64,000 bases of DNA from Trachythela sp. YZ-2020 (taxonomy: Eukaryota > Cnidaria > Anthozoa > Malacalcyonacea > Clavulariidae), in assembly GCA_016169945.1 (NCBI GenBank), contig JADLSH010000393.1:6465501-6529500 (forward strand), read 5' to 3'. This document shows, piece by piece, positions 31,913-41,560 of the stretch; position 1 is the first letter of the stretch, and the number at the start of each line of letters is the position of its first letter. The translations under genes and the position numbers were made by a program. Below the pieces are notes generated by a model. That model had not been told where the DNA came from, did no database searches, and saw only the letters and a list, made by a program, of their open reading frames with translations.

Positions 31913-33645
31913 TTAATAAAAAAGACAGTCATGATAGCAAGTAAGCGATGTAGTAATATTTCGTCCAGAGCGAGTTTGTTGTGGTAATTGTGCAATGATT
32001 GGCACTTCTTCGTCTGTATCTTCAGCATGTGCACCATTGGAATTACTGTCGGAGTCATCGTTAGCAGAGGAATCGCTAGTGCTATAATGGGCAACTACAA
32101 TGTCATTTTCACTGTCACTTTCCTCGCCATCGGACCCATCACTCTCTGTATCGGCATTATCTGATATCTCCTTGTGACTCTGTGAAGATACAAAAGCATC
32201 AATGTTGTCTCCCTTCCTGCTGCAGATGTGTGCCATGACTCATCGTACTTTGTCAGCTTTCTTTCCCTTTACCGATAGATTAAAGTGACTGAGATACTTT
32301 TCTATCTCGTAAAGTAGCAAACTCTGAATTTTTGTCTGATGCCTGTGCTGCTGTTTCTTCAATCTGTCGTCTGTTCGCATGGTTTTCATTCTTTCTACGT
32401 TTGTGAGATGGTGTAAATAATCTTTAACTAGTTATTTTTCTGCAATAAATTTAGTTGAAAATAACGAGATAGCTTCGTCGTCATTTAACTTTAAAGTCCC
32501 ATTATCAACGTTTTGATCATGGTTGCCAGTCATCAGGAGGGCGAACAACATCAGTAACTATACCGGGAGTTTCAAAAATGTCCTTGTAATGAAAATTTGG
32601 CAGTTGCGATTCATCTGGCCATGGACGTGGACCAACCCATTCGCAGGACTTACAGTGATGACATGGCTGCTTACCATGAGATGTTTTGCTGCAATCACTC
32701 TTTATATATTCCATGTACAACTCTGTACAACATGTACATATTCTTCTAGATTTAAGGATGCAATTTCATCTTCCAACAATCCTTCAAATCTTTTGTGATG
32801 CTCCCAATTGATTGTTGCTCCATCCACAACCGAGTCACCAATCTCCGAATTCGTCTGTTCAGCTTCGTTCTGCCCACTATCTCCTGCAGCTCGATTAACT
32901 CTAATACGATAGTCAGAACAATATATACGAGCAAGTTCTGCATCTCTAATACTTACTTCGGAGTTGTTTACTCCAACGCCAGGGCCAGCATCTGTAAATT
33001 CTGCCCAACGTGGTCTCACAAATGGCAAGTCCAGCGACTTAAGTAAATATAACAATTCTTTACATTTCTGTAAAATAGTGTCATAGTCATCCCACAACAC
33101 AGATCGTTCAAACTTGTTGAGAAGTAAAGCTGCTTCCTCTGTTATCGCAGTCACACATACGCAGATTGTGTTCAGGACCTCTCTGATTCCTGTTTCCAGA
33201 TGATTTGAATTCAATGCAAGTTCTGATTCAGCTTTCTCGATTCTTTGGATAAGATGATTGAGGCGTTTTCTCTCATATTCCCTAAACACACAAGATGCGA
33301 TGCTGTTACTTTATTAACATCTTTTTTCTCTGACATATCGTGAAAAAGATACCCTGTACACTACTGTACACTACTGGTAAAGTAACAAACTTCCTTTGGA
33401 AACGAAAGAGATGCATCACTGCTACTGACTTCAAAAGAATCTGGGAGTCAATGTGTTTCGTTAGCCCATGTTGTACCACTTGAATTTACCAATTGTTTTG
33501 GTCGAACAAAGACAAAGTGTTCGTCTCCAGTAGAAATCAATTTTTCTTGACCGTTGACATCAATCCCCTCCTTGTTTAAAATGCGATGGGTCGCAGGCAT
33601 TTGATACATCATTCGCTCAGGCCAGTCGTACTTAGAATCCTTCAC
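31913..33645 (-). pseudogene. Uncharacterised cnidarian multicopy gene with DDE-like signature
   Basis: Minus-strand fragments follow one another in protein order. 33,289-32,702: coiled-coil start YERKRLNHLIQRIEKAESEL, then PRWAEFTDAGPGVGVNNSEV, later GDSGQNEAEQTNSEIGDSVV and DGATINWEHHKRFEG. 32,720-32,517: CHHCKSCEWVGPRP, then HYKDIFETPG. 32,500-32,240: a SAP-like segment (LLLYEIEKYLSHFNLSVKGK). 32,236-31,913: an acidic Ser/Asp-rich tail and a final RSGRNITTSL. Upstream 33,645-33,448 (FVFVRPKQLVNSSGTTWANE) may be an earlier exon. At least two frameshifts, an in-frame TAA and an internal deletion are visible. I remember the family as multicopy in corals, without a function. FTDAGPGVGV plus QNEAExTNxxIGD resembles the second Asp and the Glu of integrase-type transposases, which is inference. 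Confidence 0.55.
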
Positions 33646-33673
33646 AAAAATTATGAGACCACCTATATTAAAG

Positions 33674-33795
33674 TATAATTTTGCCTCCCCTTCCCCCTAC
33701 AGAACAATGTTGGTTGTGGTGAGCTTGAAATTTTGTTGTATAGTAGGTCTTCTAACTATCAACATTGCTTGTAGGGGGGGGGGAGGGGGACTAAG
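33674..33795. repeat. G/C-run foldback
   Basis: CCTCCCCTTCCCCCTACAGA ... AACAATGTTG is mirrored by CAACATTG ... TGTAGGGGGGGGGGAGGGGG. Short non-coding foldback. Confidence 0.55.
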
Positions 33796-34389
33796 ACTAT
33801 CAACTAATGCCATGAACTTGCTAATTTTATACATTTTTATACAAGTCTCAATATATTTTGTGAAGGATTGTCTTCAAAATTGAAAGACTTTGCATTGTAA
33901 ACCATTGTAGATCCCTTTGTATAATGCACATAATGATGGAGCACCTTAACGTTAAGATTAAAATAGGTTTCGCTACTTGATTTAGAACATTTTTTGTTAA
34001 GTGGGTGGGGTTTTTAGGGGCGTAACCTGAAGGCGTAACCTGAACGCCCATATAAAAATGACCTCAAACGCAAGTATAGCTCGAGAAGTTAATCTCGATA
34101 TAAGACATACATCATGTTTTATTATGTGACTGTATACCTACGGGAAGGGTGAAATTAATAAAGTACATGCAAGTGCTACAATAAAGGTGGGGCTTGGTTG
34201 GGGAGATGATTTTATAAGTGGAAAAGTAATTAAGAAAGGGGAAGTTTGAAGGTCTAGGGGGAATAAGGTATTGATCCTCAGAGACTTCAAATCTTTGCAT
34301 ATTTTGTATTTCTAACAATGTAGTAGACACATGACAAGTAAAAATGCACAATTTCCAATGCCATATACATGTTTAGTCTACAAAATTGA

Positions 34390-34789
34390 TTGATTTATTC
34401 ATAAAACCAGAAATTCGCCGATTTTGTGCACGAACAATTTCCAACACTTTTCGAAAATAGCTGTAACATTAAAGGTAAGCTATTTTTGCAAGATGGCGAT
34501 CCAAGCCGAAACAGCCGAAAAGCACAAGAAGCAATTGCTGCAGTTGGTGCAAGAAAGTTTAGTATCCCTGCTCGCAGTCCAGACCTAAATCCCATTGAAA
34601 ACATTTTCCACAATGTTAAGAGGCAATTGCAAGATGATGCACTGAGCAAACGAACCACGAAAGAGACATACGCAATTTTGTGCTCGGGTTAAAGCAACTT
34701 TGTTGAACTATTCGCCAGAAATTATTGATCGAACAATTACATCCATGGGCCGACGCATTGACATGGTCATCAAGTCAAAAGGACAACCG
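34390..34789 (+). pseudogene. Tc1/mariner transposase C-terminus
   Basis: The frame reads KLFLQDGDPSRNSRKAQEAI, SIPARSPDLNPIENIFHNVK and, after a 1-bp shift near 34,670, FCARVKATLLNYSPEIIDRT and IKSKGQP with a stop. LQDGDP carries the second catalytic Asp and SPDLNPIEN the third acidic residue of Tc1-like DDE transposases. The N-terminal HTH and first Asp are missing, so it is a 5'-truncated relic. Confidence 0.85.
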
Positions 34790-35874
34790 TAATGCTATAT
34801 TTTCCTAAAGTTGCTAATCTCCTCCAAATGCCACTATTATAATCAGTGTTAAAGTAACTGTAACGTATCTACACTGAATTGAATTATAAAGTTCGTGCAT
34901 ATTATGTAATAAACACTGTCCAACCAACGAGTTACTGTTAAGATTAATATGAATTTCACTACATTCTAACGAGTTACCACGAAAATAAATAAAAATATGA
35001 TTATTATTATTTTTTGTATATCAGTGGTAACTCGTTATAGTCTAGTAAAAATCATATTGCTCTCAACGGTGACTCGTTGGTAACTCGTCGGTAACTCGTC
35101 AATAATAAGTATTGCTTTTATATAGTCAAACACAACCCTTTAATGATAGCATTCTTAACGTGTGACCACTTTTTAACATCCGTCAGCTTCAAGCAACAGT
35201 GATAATGGAAACCATTTTCTTAATGGGCCTCCTTACAACAGGCCCAGTGTGATACCTTTACTTTACTATTTCCCAGAAATCGTGGTCTTCCCGCAATGCA
35301 TTGCACCTCATTAGTATTCACAATTGCGATTTTCGAGGAACGTTTGGTAAAAAATTGTTGAAATATATTGCAATTTTTGGCTCTGAAGATCTCGTTTTTT
35401 CGAAGGTATGTTTTTACGATTGTTTTGTTTAGTTATCTAATTAAAGTATTTTTGACTTGTTTCGTATATTTATGGGATTTTAGTTATGCTAATCACGCAT
35501 TGTATTTATGCATGTTCCGGGTCAGTGGACACGCCACAAAAGTGACTTTGAAATATGCCAGGAGCAAATTGTACTTTTTAATGAGGAAACTGAAAAAAAT
35601 CACATCAGCCAATTCAGGAATGTTTACTCTTTCTATTGATACTTTAAAACATGAATTTGCTCCTCAAAACCGGTATTTTTGCGATATTCTAACCCCGATG
35701 GCGGGAATAGACAGCGTGGGAATAATTATGGCGCGACGAAAATTACTGTATGAATATAAACTATTATGCTAAATTTTGAAACATACGCATATATGTTGCT
35801 GCTTGTTTTGAGTTCAATGTTACCTTTAAGTTAGGTATGGTTATATATGACTGTATTTTTCCATTTTATTATAG
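34790..35874. other. Mostly non-coding; inverted GTTACTCG phrases and a weak ORF
   Basis: Around 34,930-35,100 the words AACGAGTTAC and GTAACTCGT recur in both orientations. A 134-codon frame at 35,368-35,772 has a hydrophobic start but no domain that I recognise; a second frame in the same place (HVPGQWTRHKSDFEICQEQI) looks as natural, so neither is called. Confidence 0.35.
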
Positions 35875-36095
35875 AGTTCAAGTATTTTGGAGTAAAACGG
35901 AATCTAATGACGATGTTGTCATATTTGTTGATGAAGAAAATGATACTGCCAAGCGGGTATACACTTCTATTAATATTTAATAAGGGTGATACGCCAGGGA
36001 AACCAGATAGAAAGACACGAAGACTTTCTCGTATGGAAAACTCAACCTCCAGCCAAGCTTTGTTTAAGAGTCCTGGAACATCATCAAAAGCAAAG
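35875..36095 (+). CDS. Exon of uncharacterised gene split by the kinase transposon
   Basis: After an acceptor (TTATTATAG) the sequence reads SSSIGV/VQVFWSK-like residues, and from ~35,985 DTPGKPDRKTRRLSRMENST and SSQALFKSPGTSSKAK up to a canonical donor AAAG/GTACAT at 36,095. Stops near 35,978 indicate either decay or a wrong frame in the first part. The next exon is at 41,345, in matching phase 0, beyond the alpha-kinase transposon. Basic, Ser/Thr-rich; function unknown. Confidence 0.45.
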
Positions 36096-36371
36096 GTACA
36101 TGGAAATTATACAATCAGCAAACAATATTTGCACCAGTCAATGTATTAAAACCCTTGGTCCTCTAACCCCAGAGCTATGTGGGGGTATTAGGCAGTTTAC
36201 TTTATATGCCCTTTGAGCAGGACATTAGTTTTGTTTTGAATGTCATGAGAAATTATAGGTGGGGTTGGGTGGGGGATTTGACATAAAATCTGATGACATC
36301 ATATCAGGCATTTAAATACTCAGATTGAAAAAGCTGATAAAGGTGAGGTTTTATCCATTGACAAGGGTTTA

Positions 36372-36667
36372 CTATGGTGGCCTAAGAGTGCCATTGACAA
36401 TTTTAAAATTATTTTTACTATTTGCAAGATTTTTCATTTTTTAAAAATAAAATGATGAAAAATTAAAAACAAAAACAATTTCTAGTACGAAATTGAATTA
36501 AACTATTTTTATTTCTATAGAAAAGTAAATTTATTTTCAAGAAAAAAACAATGCGAATAAATTGCTTTTAAAATAATTCAAAAACAAAAGCAAATTGAAA
36601 ATTCCCCATGGCCTAGAAGTGCCACAGTATACCATGATGCTCAGCGCACGTTCGATTTTGCTTCGCG
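36372..36667 (+). repeat. Left TIR of alpha-kinase transposon
   Basis: The outer end TGGCCTAAGAGTGCCATTG recurs near the inner end as TGGCCTAGAAGTGCCACAG (about 36,610), giving a subterminal direct repeat that could be a transposase binding site. The TIR ends at CTTCGCG, just before the kinase start codon. Confidence 0.88.
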
Positions 36668-36694
36668 ATTTCGCGCCATAATTTCACAGTAAAA

Positions 36695-38023
36695 ATGGCC
36701 GCCGCGTGGAAAAATTACAAAGCAAAAATGACAAAGAAACGTTGCAAAACAACGAAGGAAGATAGCTCAAGCTCTGTCGAAGAATTGGTTGTGCAACGCT
36801 TAAGTTCGACCGTGTCTGGGAAAGCGCGAAAATACACCCGTGTCGGGGCAAGGGAGTTCGTAGCATTTGTCTATGACGAAGTGAACATAACAAACATCAA
36901 GAAAGCCTGCGAAGAACATTATGGCAGTTCAATCGGTGATGACATGGAGATAGACGTGTTAGCAGGAGAACAAGGACCATCCTGTCAGTCTATGAAGCAT
37001 ATAAAAGATTTACGATTAATTTACATCCGATTCATCAAGCGCGAAACATCGGTTTTTAGCACTAGTGTGACCAACGGCAAGGACAGCGATTTTGCCAACA
37101 GTGTGCTTCCTAATAAAAAACCCAAGAGAGATGTCATTTCAGATTCGTGTATCAATGATCGAAGACAGCATTTACGTGGCAAAAACGAACTCGGACTATC
37201 CAAGGAAGGGAATGTATCTGTTTATCCGAAAAGCCTTTCCATAGCTGACATGTTGAAGCTGGGAAAGGTTGTAAAAGAGTCGCCAGCAACGGTTATTGAG
37301 GTTTCAACCTTTTGTACATCCAGTATGTCATGGTCCAAGGTGAAACAAAGCGTAGAATTCGTCATCGACAAAAAGTCATTGGCTCAAGGTGGTTTTAGAG
37401 TTGCTTTCAAAGCTTCTTGCTCAACACCTCTGGATGCTTTTAATGGTAAATCGTGGGTAGTTAAAAAGTTTCTGCCAAAAACTCTTGAAGCAGTGGAAGA
37501 TCTAGGTCAAACTCCAGAGGAGCATGCCAGGTGTGTTGTGCAAATGCATTGCTTAGCTCGTTATTTTGCACAACAATTTGCTGAGCGAATTGCAAAGGAG
37601 GCTGCAACCGTTAGATTTGGAGAAAGTTTTGTTTTTAAGAAAGTCTACCTAGGTGTCACTACTGATTCTGGTGAAGTTGTGACCATTGAAGAGTTCATCA
37701 ATGGTGAATTTACCAAATACATCAATAATACAGGATTTCTCTGCGTTCCAAAAGATAATGTGATTGGTCAAAAAGCAGAAACATTTGTACATTTCTCATT
37801 TGAATTATCCAAAGGAAAGCTAATGGTGGTTGATATACAAGGGAGCACATTTGATTTGTATGATCCTGAGATTGCTTCAGATCAAGCAGTTAACATTGCT
37901 GATGAAATGTTATTTTGTGCTGGTAATTTGAATGTTGTGGCAATGTCAAATTTCAAATCACAACATAAGTGCAACATGTTTTGCAAGTTATTACACTTAA
38001 AAGAATTTACTCGGTCTGAGTGA
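36695..38023 (+). CDS. Alpha-kinase (MHCK/eEF2K type), intact, transposon cargo
   Basis: A single-exon, uninterrupted 442-aa frame. Residues 1-190 are basic and low-complexity apart from a compact segment (~44-115) that I do not recognise. The alpha-kinase domain spans ~215-435: glycine-rich LAQGGFRVAFKA (229-240), WVVKKFL with the ATP lysine (254-260), IEEFINGEFTKYINNTGF (331-348), catalytic MVVDIQGS with Asp380, FDLYDPEI, and the zinc-binding set His366, His424, Cys426, Cys430 (HKCNMFC). All expected catalytic and zinc residues are present. Such kinases phosphorylate Ser/Thr, classically in helical substrates such as myosin heavy chain or on eEF2. The start ATG lies in ATGGCCGCCGCG just after the TIR. 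Convergent with the transposase gene. The substrate is unknown. Confidence 0.9.
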   Translation: MAAAWKNYKAKMTKKRCKTTKEDSSSSVEELVVQRLSSTVSGKARKYTRVGAREFVAFVYDEVNITNIKKACEEHYGSSIGDDMEIDVLAGEQGPSCQSMKHIKDLRLIYIRFIKRETSVFSTSVTNGKDSDFANSVLPNKKPKRDVISDSCINDRRQHLRGKNELGLSKEGNVSVYPKSLSIADMLKLGKVVKESPATVIEVSTFCTSSMSWSKVKQSVEFVIDKKSLAQGGFRVAFKASCSTPLDAFNGKSWVVKKFLPKTLEAVEDLGQTPEEHARCVVQMHCLARYFAQQFAERIAKEAATVRFGESFVFKKVYLGVTTDSGEVVTIEEFINGEFTKYINNTGFLCVPKDNVIGQKAETFVHFSFELSKGKLMVVDIQGSTFDLYDPEIASDQAVNIADEMLFCAGNLNVVAMSNFKSQHKCNMFCKLLHLKEFTRSE

Positions 38024-38294
38024 AACGTTGTATTGTTTAACTTGAAACATTGACTGTTTTTTTTACATTTTATAAACATTTTATAAACATTAAAGTTTAA
38101 AACTTGATCCCGATCATCAGCTGAAGATGATATAAATATTGTTGCTAATGTTCGATGTTTAAGAATTAAGTGCATTGCAGTTCACTCACTTTATAAGTGC
38201 AATGAACAACAGCCTGTTTCTCTGTTAAATGGTATTATAATAATTCATTATGTTTTAACTGTAAAGTATATTTAAACTTTATTAAAGGCCATTA
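38024..38294. other. Intergenic between convergent kinase and transposase genes
   Basis: About 270 bp of A+T-rich sequence with AATAAA-like words (ATTAAAG at 38,088 and 38,282) that could serve polyadenylation of the two convergent genes. Confidence 0.4.
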
Positions 38295-40876
38295 TTATCT
38301 TCCAGAAATTTTGTCTCTAAGAAAAAGATAAGCATCAACACAATCATTTGCTGCTATTTCATTTGCATCATGAATGTGTTGCTGGAATTGATTACGACAA
38401 TCCATTTCTAAGAAATCTTCTGGGCATTCAAGTACACCAGACTGTTGGGAGGCTGCATGTTCTAGGTCCTCTTCTGTAACTTTCCAACCTTGATTGGTAA
38501 GAAAAAATACATTAAATTTACTGCACCAGCAAATTCAACAAATAAGTTTTTCTTTAAAATAATAGACTTCATCTTACTCACCACAAGCTTCTAGATTGTA
38601 ATGAGCTGGAAAGTTATATATATGGTCTGGCACTCCATTTGGGAGAAAAGTATCTTTTTGTGGTCTTATTCTGTGTGTATTCCACATATTCATGAATGTT
38701 TGCATCTCCCTCTGTAAAACTGGAATAAAGATGAATGCCAGTATCTTCCTAAGAAGAAAATATTTATCATATACAACAAAAAAAAGCTGTGCTAGAAATA
38801 ATATATAATTTGTTAATTTTCTCTCTTAAAAAATATAGTAAACCTTTTTTAGATCAATAGATATTTTAGATGTGATCAGTGATAAGTGATTAAATATTGT
38901 AAAAAAAATCAAGAAGACTAGCATGCTTTAAGTACCAGAAGCCAGTGAGATCCCATAAAAGATAAAAGTTGGATCAAAAAAACAGCCCATTTGAAATATA
39001 AATGTTCAGCATATTAAGGCTGTTTTGAAAGCTAATTACCAGTATATTAGAATATGTACTGTCCCAAGTACCTTAGTGCATTTTTTCGACCCTCTGTAAA
39101 CTGAATAAAGATGAAATGCCAGTATCTTCTAAGAAGAAAAATGTGTTATCATTAGACAATACTAAACACTGGCTTGCTGTGCTAAAATAATTTCTATGTT
39201 AATTTTAATTTTCTCTTAAAAATATATAGTATTTTTTTAGATCAATTAGATATTTAGTGATGATCAGTGATAAATGATTAAAATATAAAAAAAATTATAT
39301 GCTTAAGTACATTAAGTACATCCAGAGCAATCCCATATCCATTAAAATCATGTAAATACCCATTTGAAATATAAATTAATATATAAATCCCCATAAGCTG
39401 TTTTGATTAAAAACCAGTAATATTAAATATGTCTAGTCTGTCATACCCCCACTATGCATTTTCAAAGTGCATTTGACCTGATCTTTAAGCCACCTCAATT
39501 GCTGTTTGTAATACTTTTCCAAACGATCATGCAATTCGCGCCACAATCTTTCTATCTGTAATAGACACATATGTAAGAAATTTTACAGCTAACAACCACA
39601 ATCATTTACAACAGGCCTTAAAATATCGGTCAGCAGTGCCCTCGGTCAAAATGTCCGGTGTCTTTCAGAATGGGTCGGACATTTTTATAATTATGTCCGA
39701 TGGCCTTATGTTTAGTTTGGCGCAAATATGTATTTTTTTTAAATCGTATACTGACGCTAAATGTTGGGCAGTTATGCATTGACACTTTAAGGCCGATCAA
39801 ACGTCCGAGAACGCAAGTCATCGCAAGTAAACGTGTGTTGACTTACTGTACGATGCCACTGGTCAAACTCGAATACCCGGCTCCGCTGTCACGCTTAGCG
39901 GACCACATAACAGCTCTGATAAACATTTACGGGGGAAATTTACGTCGGACAAAGTTAAAGTTTGGTCGAACATCAATACAGTTGGGTCGGACAAACGGTA
40001 AACTCAATTTTCCTTCGGTCGGACAGAATGTCCGTTTGGTCGGACAATTTCACGAATGGGTCGGACAATGTCCGTGACCGACCGATATTTTAAGGCCTGT
40101 TTACAAACACATTGACTATTGATTACTTGATTGGATGTAGATTTGCCATAAACAACAGTATCTTCAGGATTAACATCACCATGATTCCTTCTCAAATATG
40201 CATGTAGAGTTGCCATATCACCAGTTTCAGTACCCTTGTCTATCCTTATTATTGATGCTATAACCCTCCGATCATACAAATAGTCGAAATACCAACGAGC
40301 AACTAGTTTAGGGTCACAATTATCTGTCCATACTCGCAACCAAAGCAACTTTCTACTGGCTGTGTCCAGACAACCATATACAGCAAGTGGAAAGGTAAAT
40401 CGCTGATACCCCATTAATTTACAGTGTCCATCGAGAGAATGTACCCAATCGACACCTTTAGTCGTAAAGTGGCCCTTCTTTTTCTTCTTTGATCCAAGAG
40501 TTCGACCTTCCAACCCAGCTTGATCTAGTTCAGTCATAGTTGCGTACACAACATCTCGCGGCACATTTAGCTTGTGTTCTTGCCTTATTTTCTGATGCAT
40601 TGCCCGGTAACCCAACTGTTTACCGGGACCATCTAATTCTTTCCGGACTGCTTCTTTTATCTCGTTCAAGGTCACCCCTGAGTCGGTGTAACTGATTCCA
40701 AAATGCGTCAGTCGTCGACACAAGGTTCGCAAGCTCCAAGTATACTGATTAAAATCTCGCTTCATAAAATCGAGGATCTCTAACCGCTGAATACCTTGGT
40801 TCACATAAGCTACTAGTTTCTCTTTCAGTTCCTTGTCTACTTCCCAAGCATCGTTTCGAAAATAATTGCCCGCCAT
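38295..40876 (-). CDS. Spliced integrase-like DDE transposase of the kinase transposon
   Basis: Exon 1 (40,876-40,127, 250 codons): HTH-like regions, VHSLDGHCKL (first Asp), IRIDKGTETGD (second Asp), ending TSNQ at donor GTAATC. Exon 2 (39,555-39,478) follows TTACAG: IERLWRELHDRLEKYYKQQL holds the catalytic Glu. Exon 3 (about 38,748-38,582) follows TTCTTAG: ILAFIFIPVLQREMQTFMNM, then WNTHRIR, ending at GTGAGT. Exon 4 (38,488-38,295) ends DAYLFLRDKISGR and a stop. Junctions 1-2 and 3-4 keep phase. The 2-3 junction is unresolved: either a ~15-residue exon is missing or the acceptor is the inner AG before ATACTG. It is homologous to the intronless 15,959-17,224 protein. A retroviral-integrase-type nuclease that should cut the TIRs. 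Confidence 0.82.
38705..39460. repeat. Imperfect tandem duplication inside the transposase gene
   Basis: The stretch AATGCCAGTATCTTC ... TTTTTTAGATCAA ... GATCAGTGATAA appears twice (about 38,730-38,900 and 39,110-39,275), with further similarity to ~39,460. One unit covers the start of exon 3 and the intron before it; the second unit carries a degraded exon 3 start. Confidence 0.7.
39612..40099. repeat. hAT-like MITE in transposase intron, with iterated TCGGACA
   Basis: TIRs are CAGGCCTTAAAATATCGGTC and its inverse; the flanks TTTACAA on both sides give a 7-bp perfect duplication. Inside, GTCGGACA or its complement TGTCCGAC recurs many times, densest at 40,010-40,085. Non-coding. It is removed with the intron, so it need not harm the transposase. 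Confidence 0.8.
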
Positions 40877-40895
40877 ATTGGAATTTTGATTTTGG

Positions 40896-41191
40896 CGCGA
40901 AGCAAAATCGAACGTGCGCTGAGCATCATGGTATACTGTGGCACTTCTAGGCCACGGGGAATTTTCAATTTGCTTTTGTTTTTGAATTATTTTAAAAGCA
41001 ATTTATTCGCATTGTTTTTTTCTTGAAAATAAATTTACTTTTATATAGAAATAAAAATAGTTCAATTCAATTTCGTACTAGAAATTGTTTTTATTTTTAA
41101 TTTTTCATCATTTTATTTTTAAAAAATGAAAAATCTTGCAAATAGTAAAAATAATTTTAAAATTGTCAATGGCACTCTTAGGCCACCATAG
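40896..41191 (-). repeat. Right TIR of alpha-kinase transposon
   Basis: An inverse copy of 36,372-36,667 with only scattered single-base differences. It holds the presumed promoter of the transposase gene. Confidence 0.88.
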
Positions 41192-41344
41192 TTTACATTG
41201 GCTGGTGCATAATAATACAACTATATGTGAAATACAGTAGGAGTACTAAAAGATATTTAAACGAAACATCTATTATAATGATTATGTCTAGTAAATTATA
41301 GAGTAAATATAGAGCGGTACTAATCCTTACTGCTTGTTTTACAG

Positions 41345-41560
41345 TTTCCCAGCAGAAAGATTAGGCTGACTCCTACAAAGTCCCCAGTAAAACATCATAA
41401 ATGGACCTTTGAGGAAGATAAAGCGTTTATTGAATTCATATCAATTGCCAAAACAGATCCAACATGTGGACAAAGTTCTGCTGAAGAGTGGCCAGCATTT
41501 AATAATAACAGAATTTTTATTTGTAATAGGTTTTACACAACAGTCAACCGCCATATATAA
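41345..41560 (+). CDS. Continuation exon of the split uncharacterised gene
   Basis: After TTTTACAG the frame reads FPSRKIRLTPTKSPVKHHKW, then TFEEDKAFIEFISIAKTDPT and CGQSSAEEWPAFNNNRIF, continuing to a TAA at about 41,560 or ending at a GTAATA donor near 41,524. KWTFEEDKAF recalls the start of a Myb/SANT-like helix, but the domain is not complete. Phase fits the exon ending at 36,095. The gene is otherwise unidentified. Confidence 0.45.
   Translation, partial: FPSRKIRLTPTKSPVKHHKWTFEEDKAFIEFISIAKTDPTCGQSSAEEWPAFNNNRIFICNRFYTTVNRHI

Larger units (their letters stand above)
36372..41191. mobile_element. 4.8-kb DNA transposon carrying an alpha-kinase gene
   Basis: The terminal inverted repeats are 296 bp and start CTATGGTGGCCTAAGAGTGC; I count only about five differences between the arms. 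TTTA flanks both ends (36,368-36,371 and 41,192-41,195), a 4-bp target duplication. Two convergent genes fill the interior: alpha-kinase (+) starting 27 bp inside the left TIR, and a spliced integrase-like transposase (-) starting 19 bp inside the right TIR. Both starts carry a Met-Ala start and promoters would lie in the TIRs. Near-identical arms, clean TSD and open reading frames suggest recent activity. A 488-bp hAT-like MITE has inserted in the transposase intron. The whole sits in an intron of another gene. Confidence 0.88.

Noticed and set aside
35368..35772. 134-aa ORF with hydrophobic start as a secreted or membrane protein
   Set aside because: Competing open frame on the same strand looks equally coding and a hydrophobic start is common in T-rich DNA.
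36695..38023. Alpha-kinase as an ordinary host gene next to a transposon
   Set aside because: Both TIRs and TSDs enclose it, its start lies 27 bp inside the TIR, and it is convergent with the transposase as a designed pair; a host gene would not be bounded this way.
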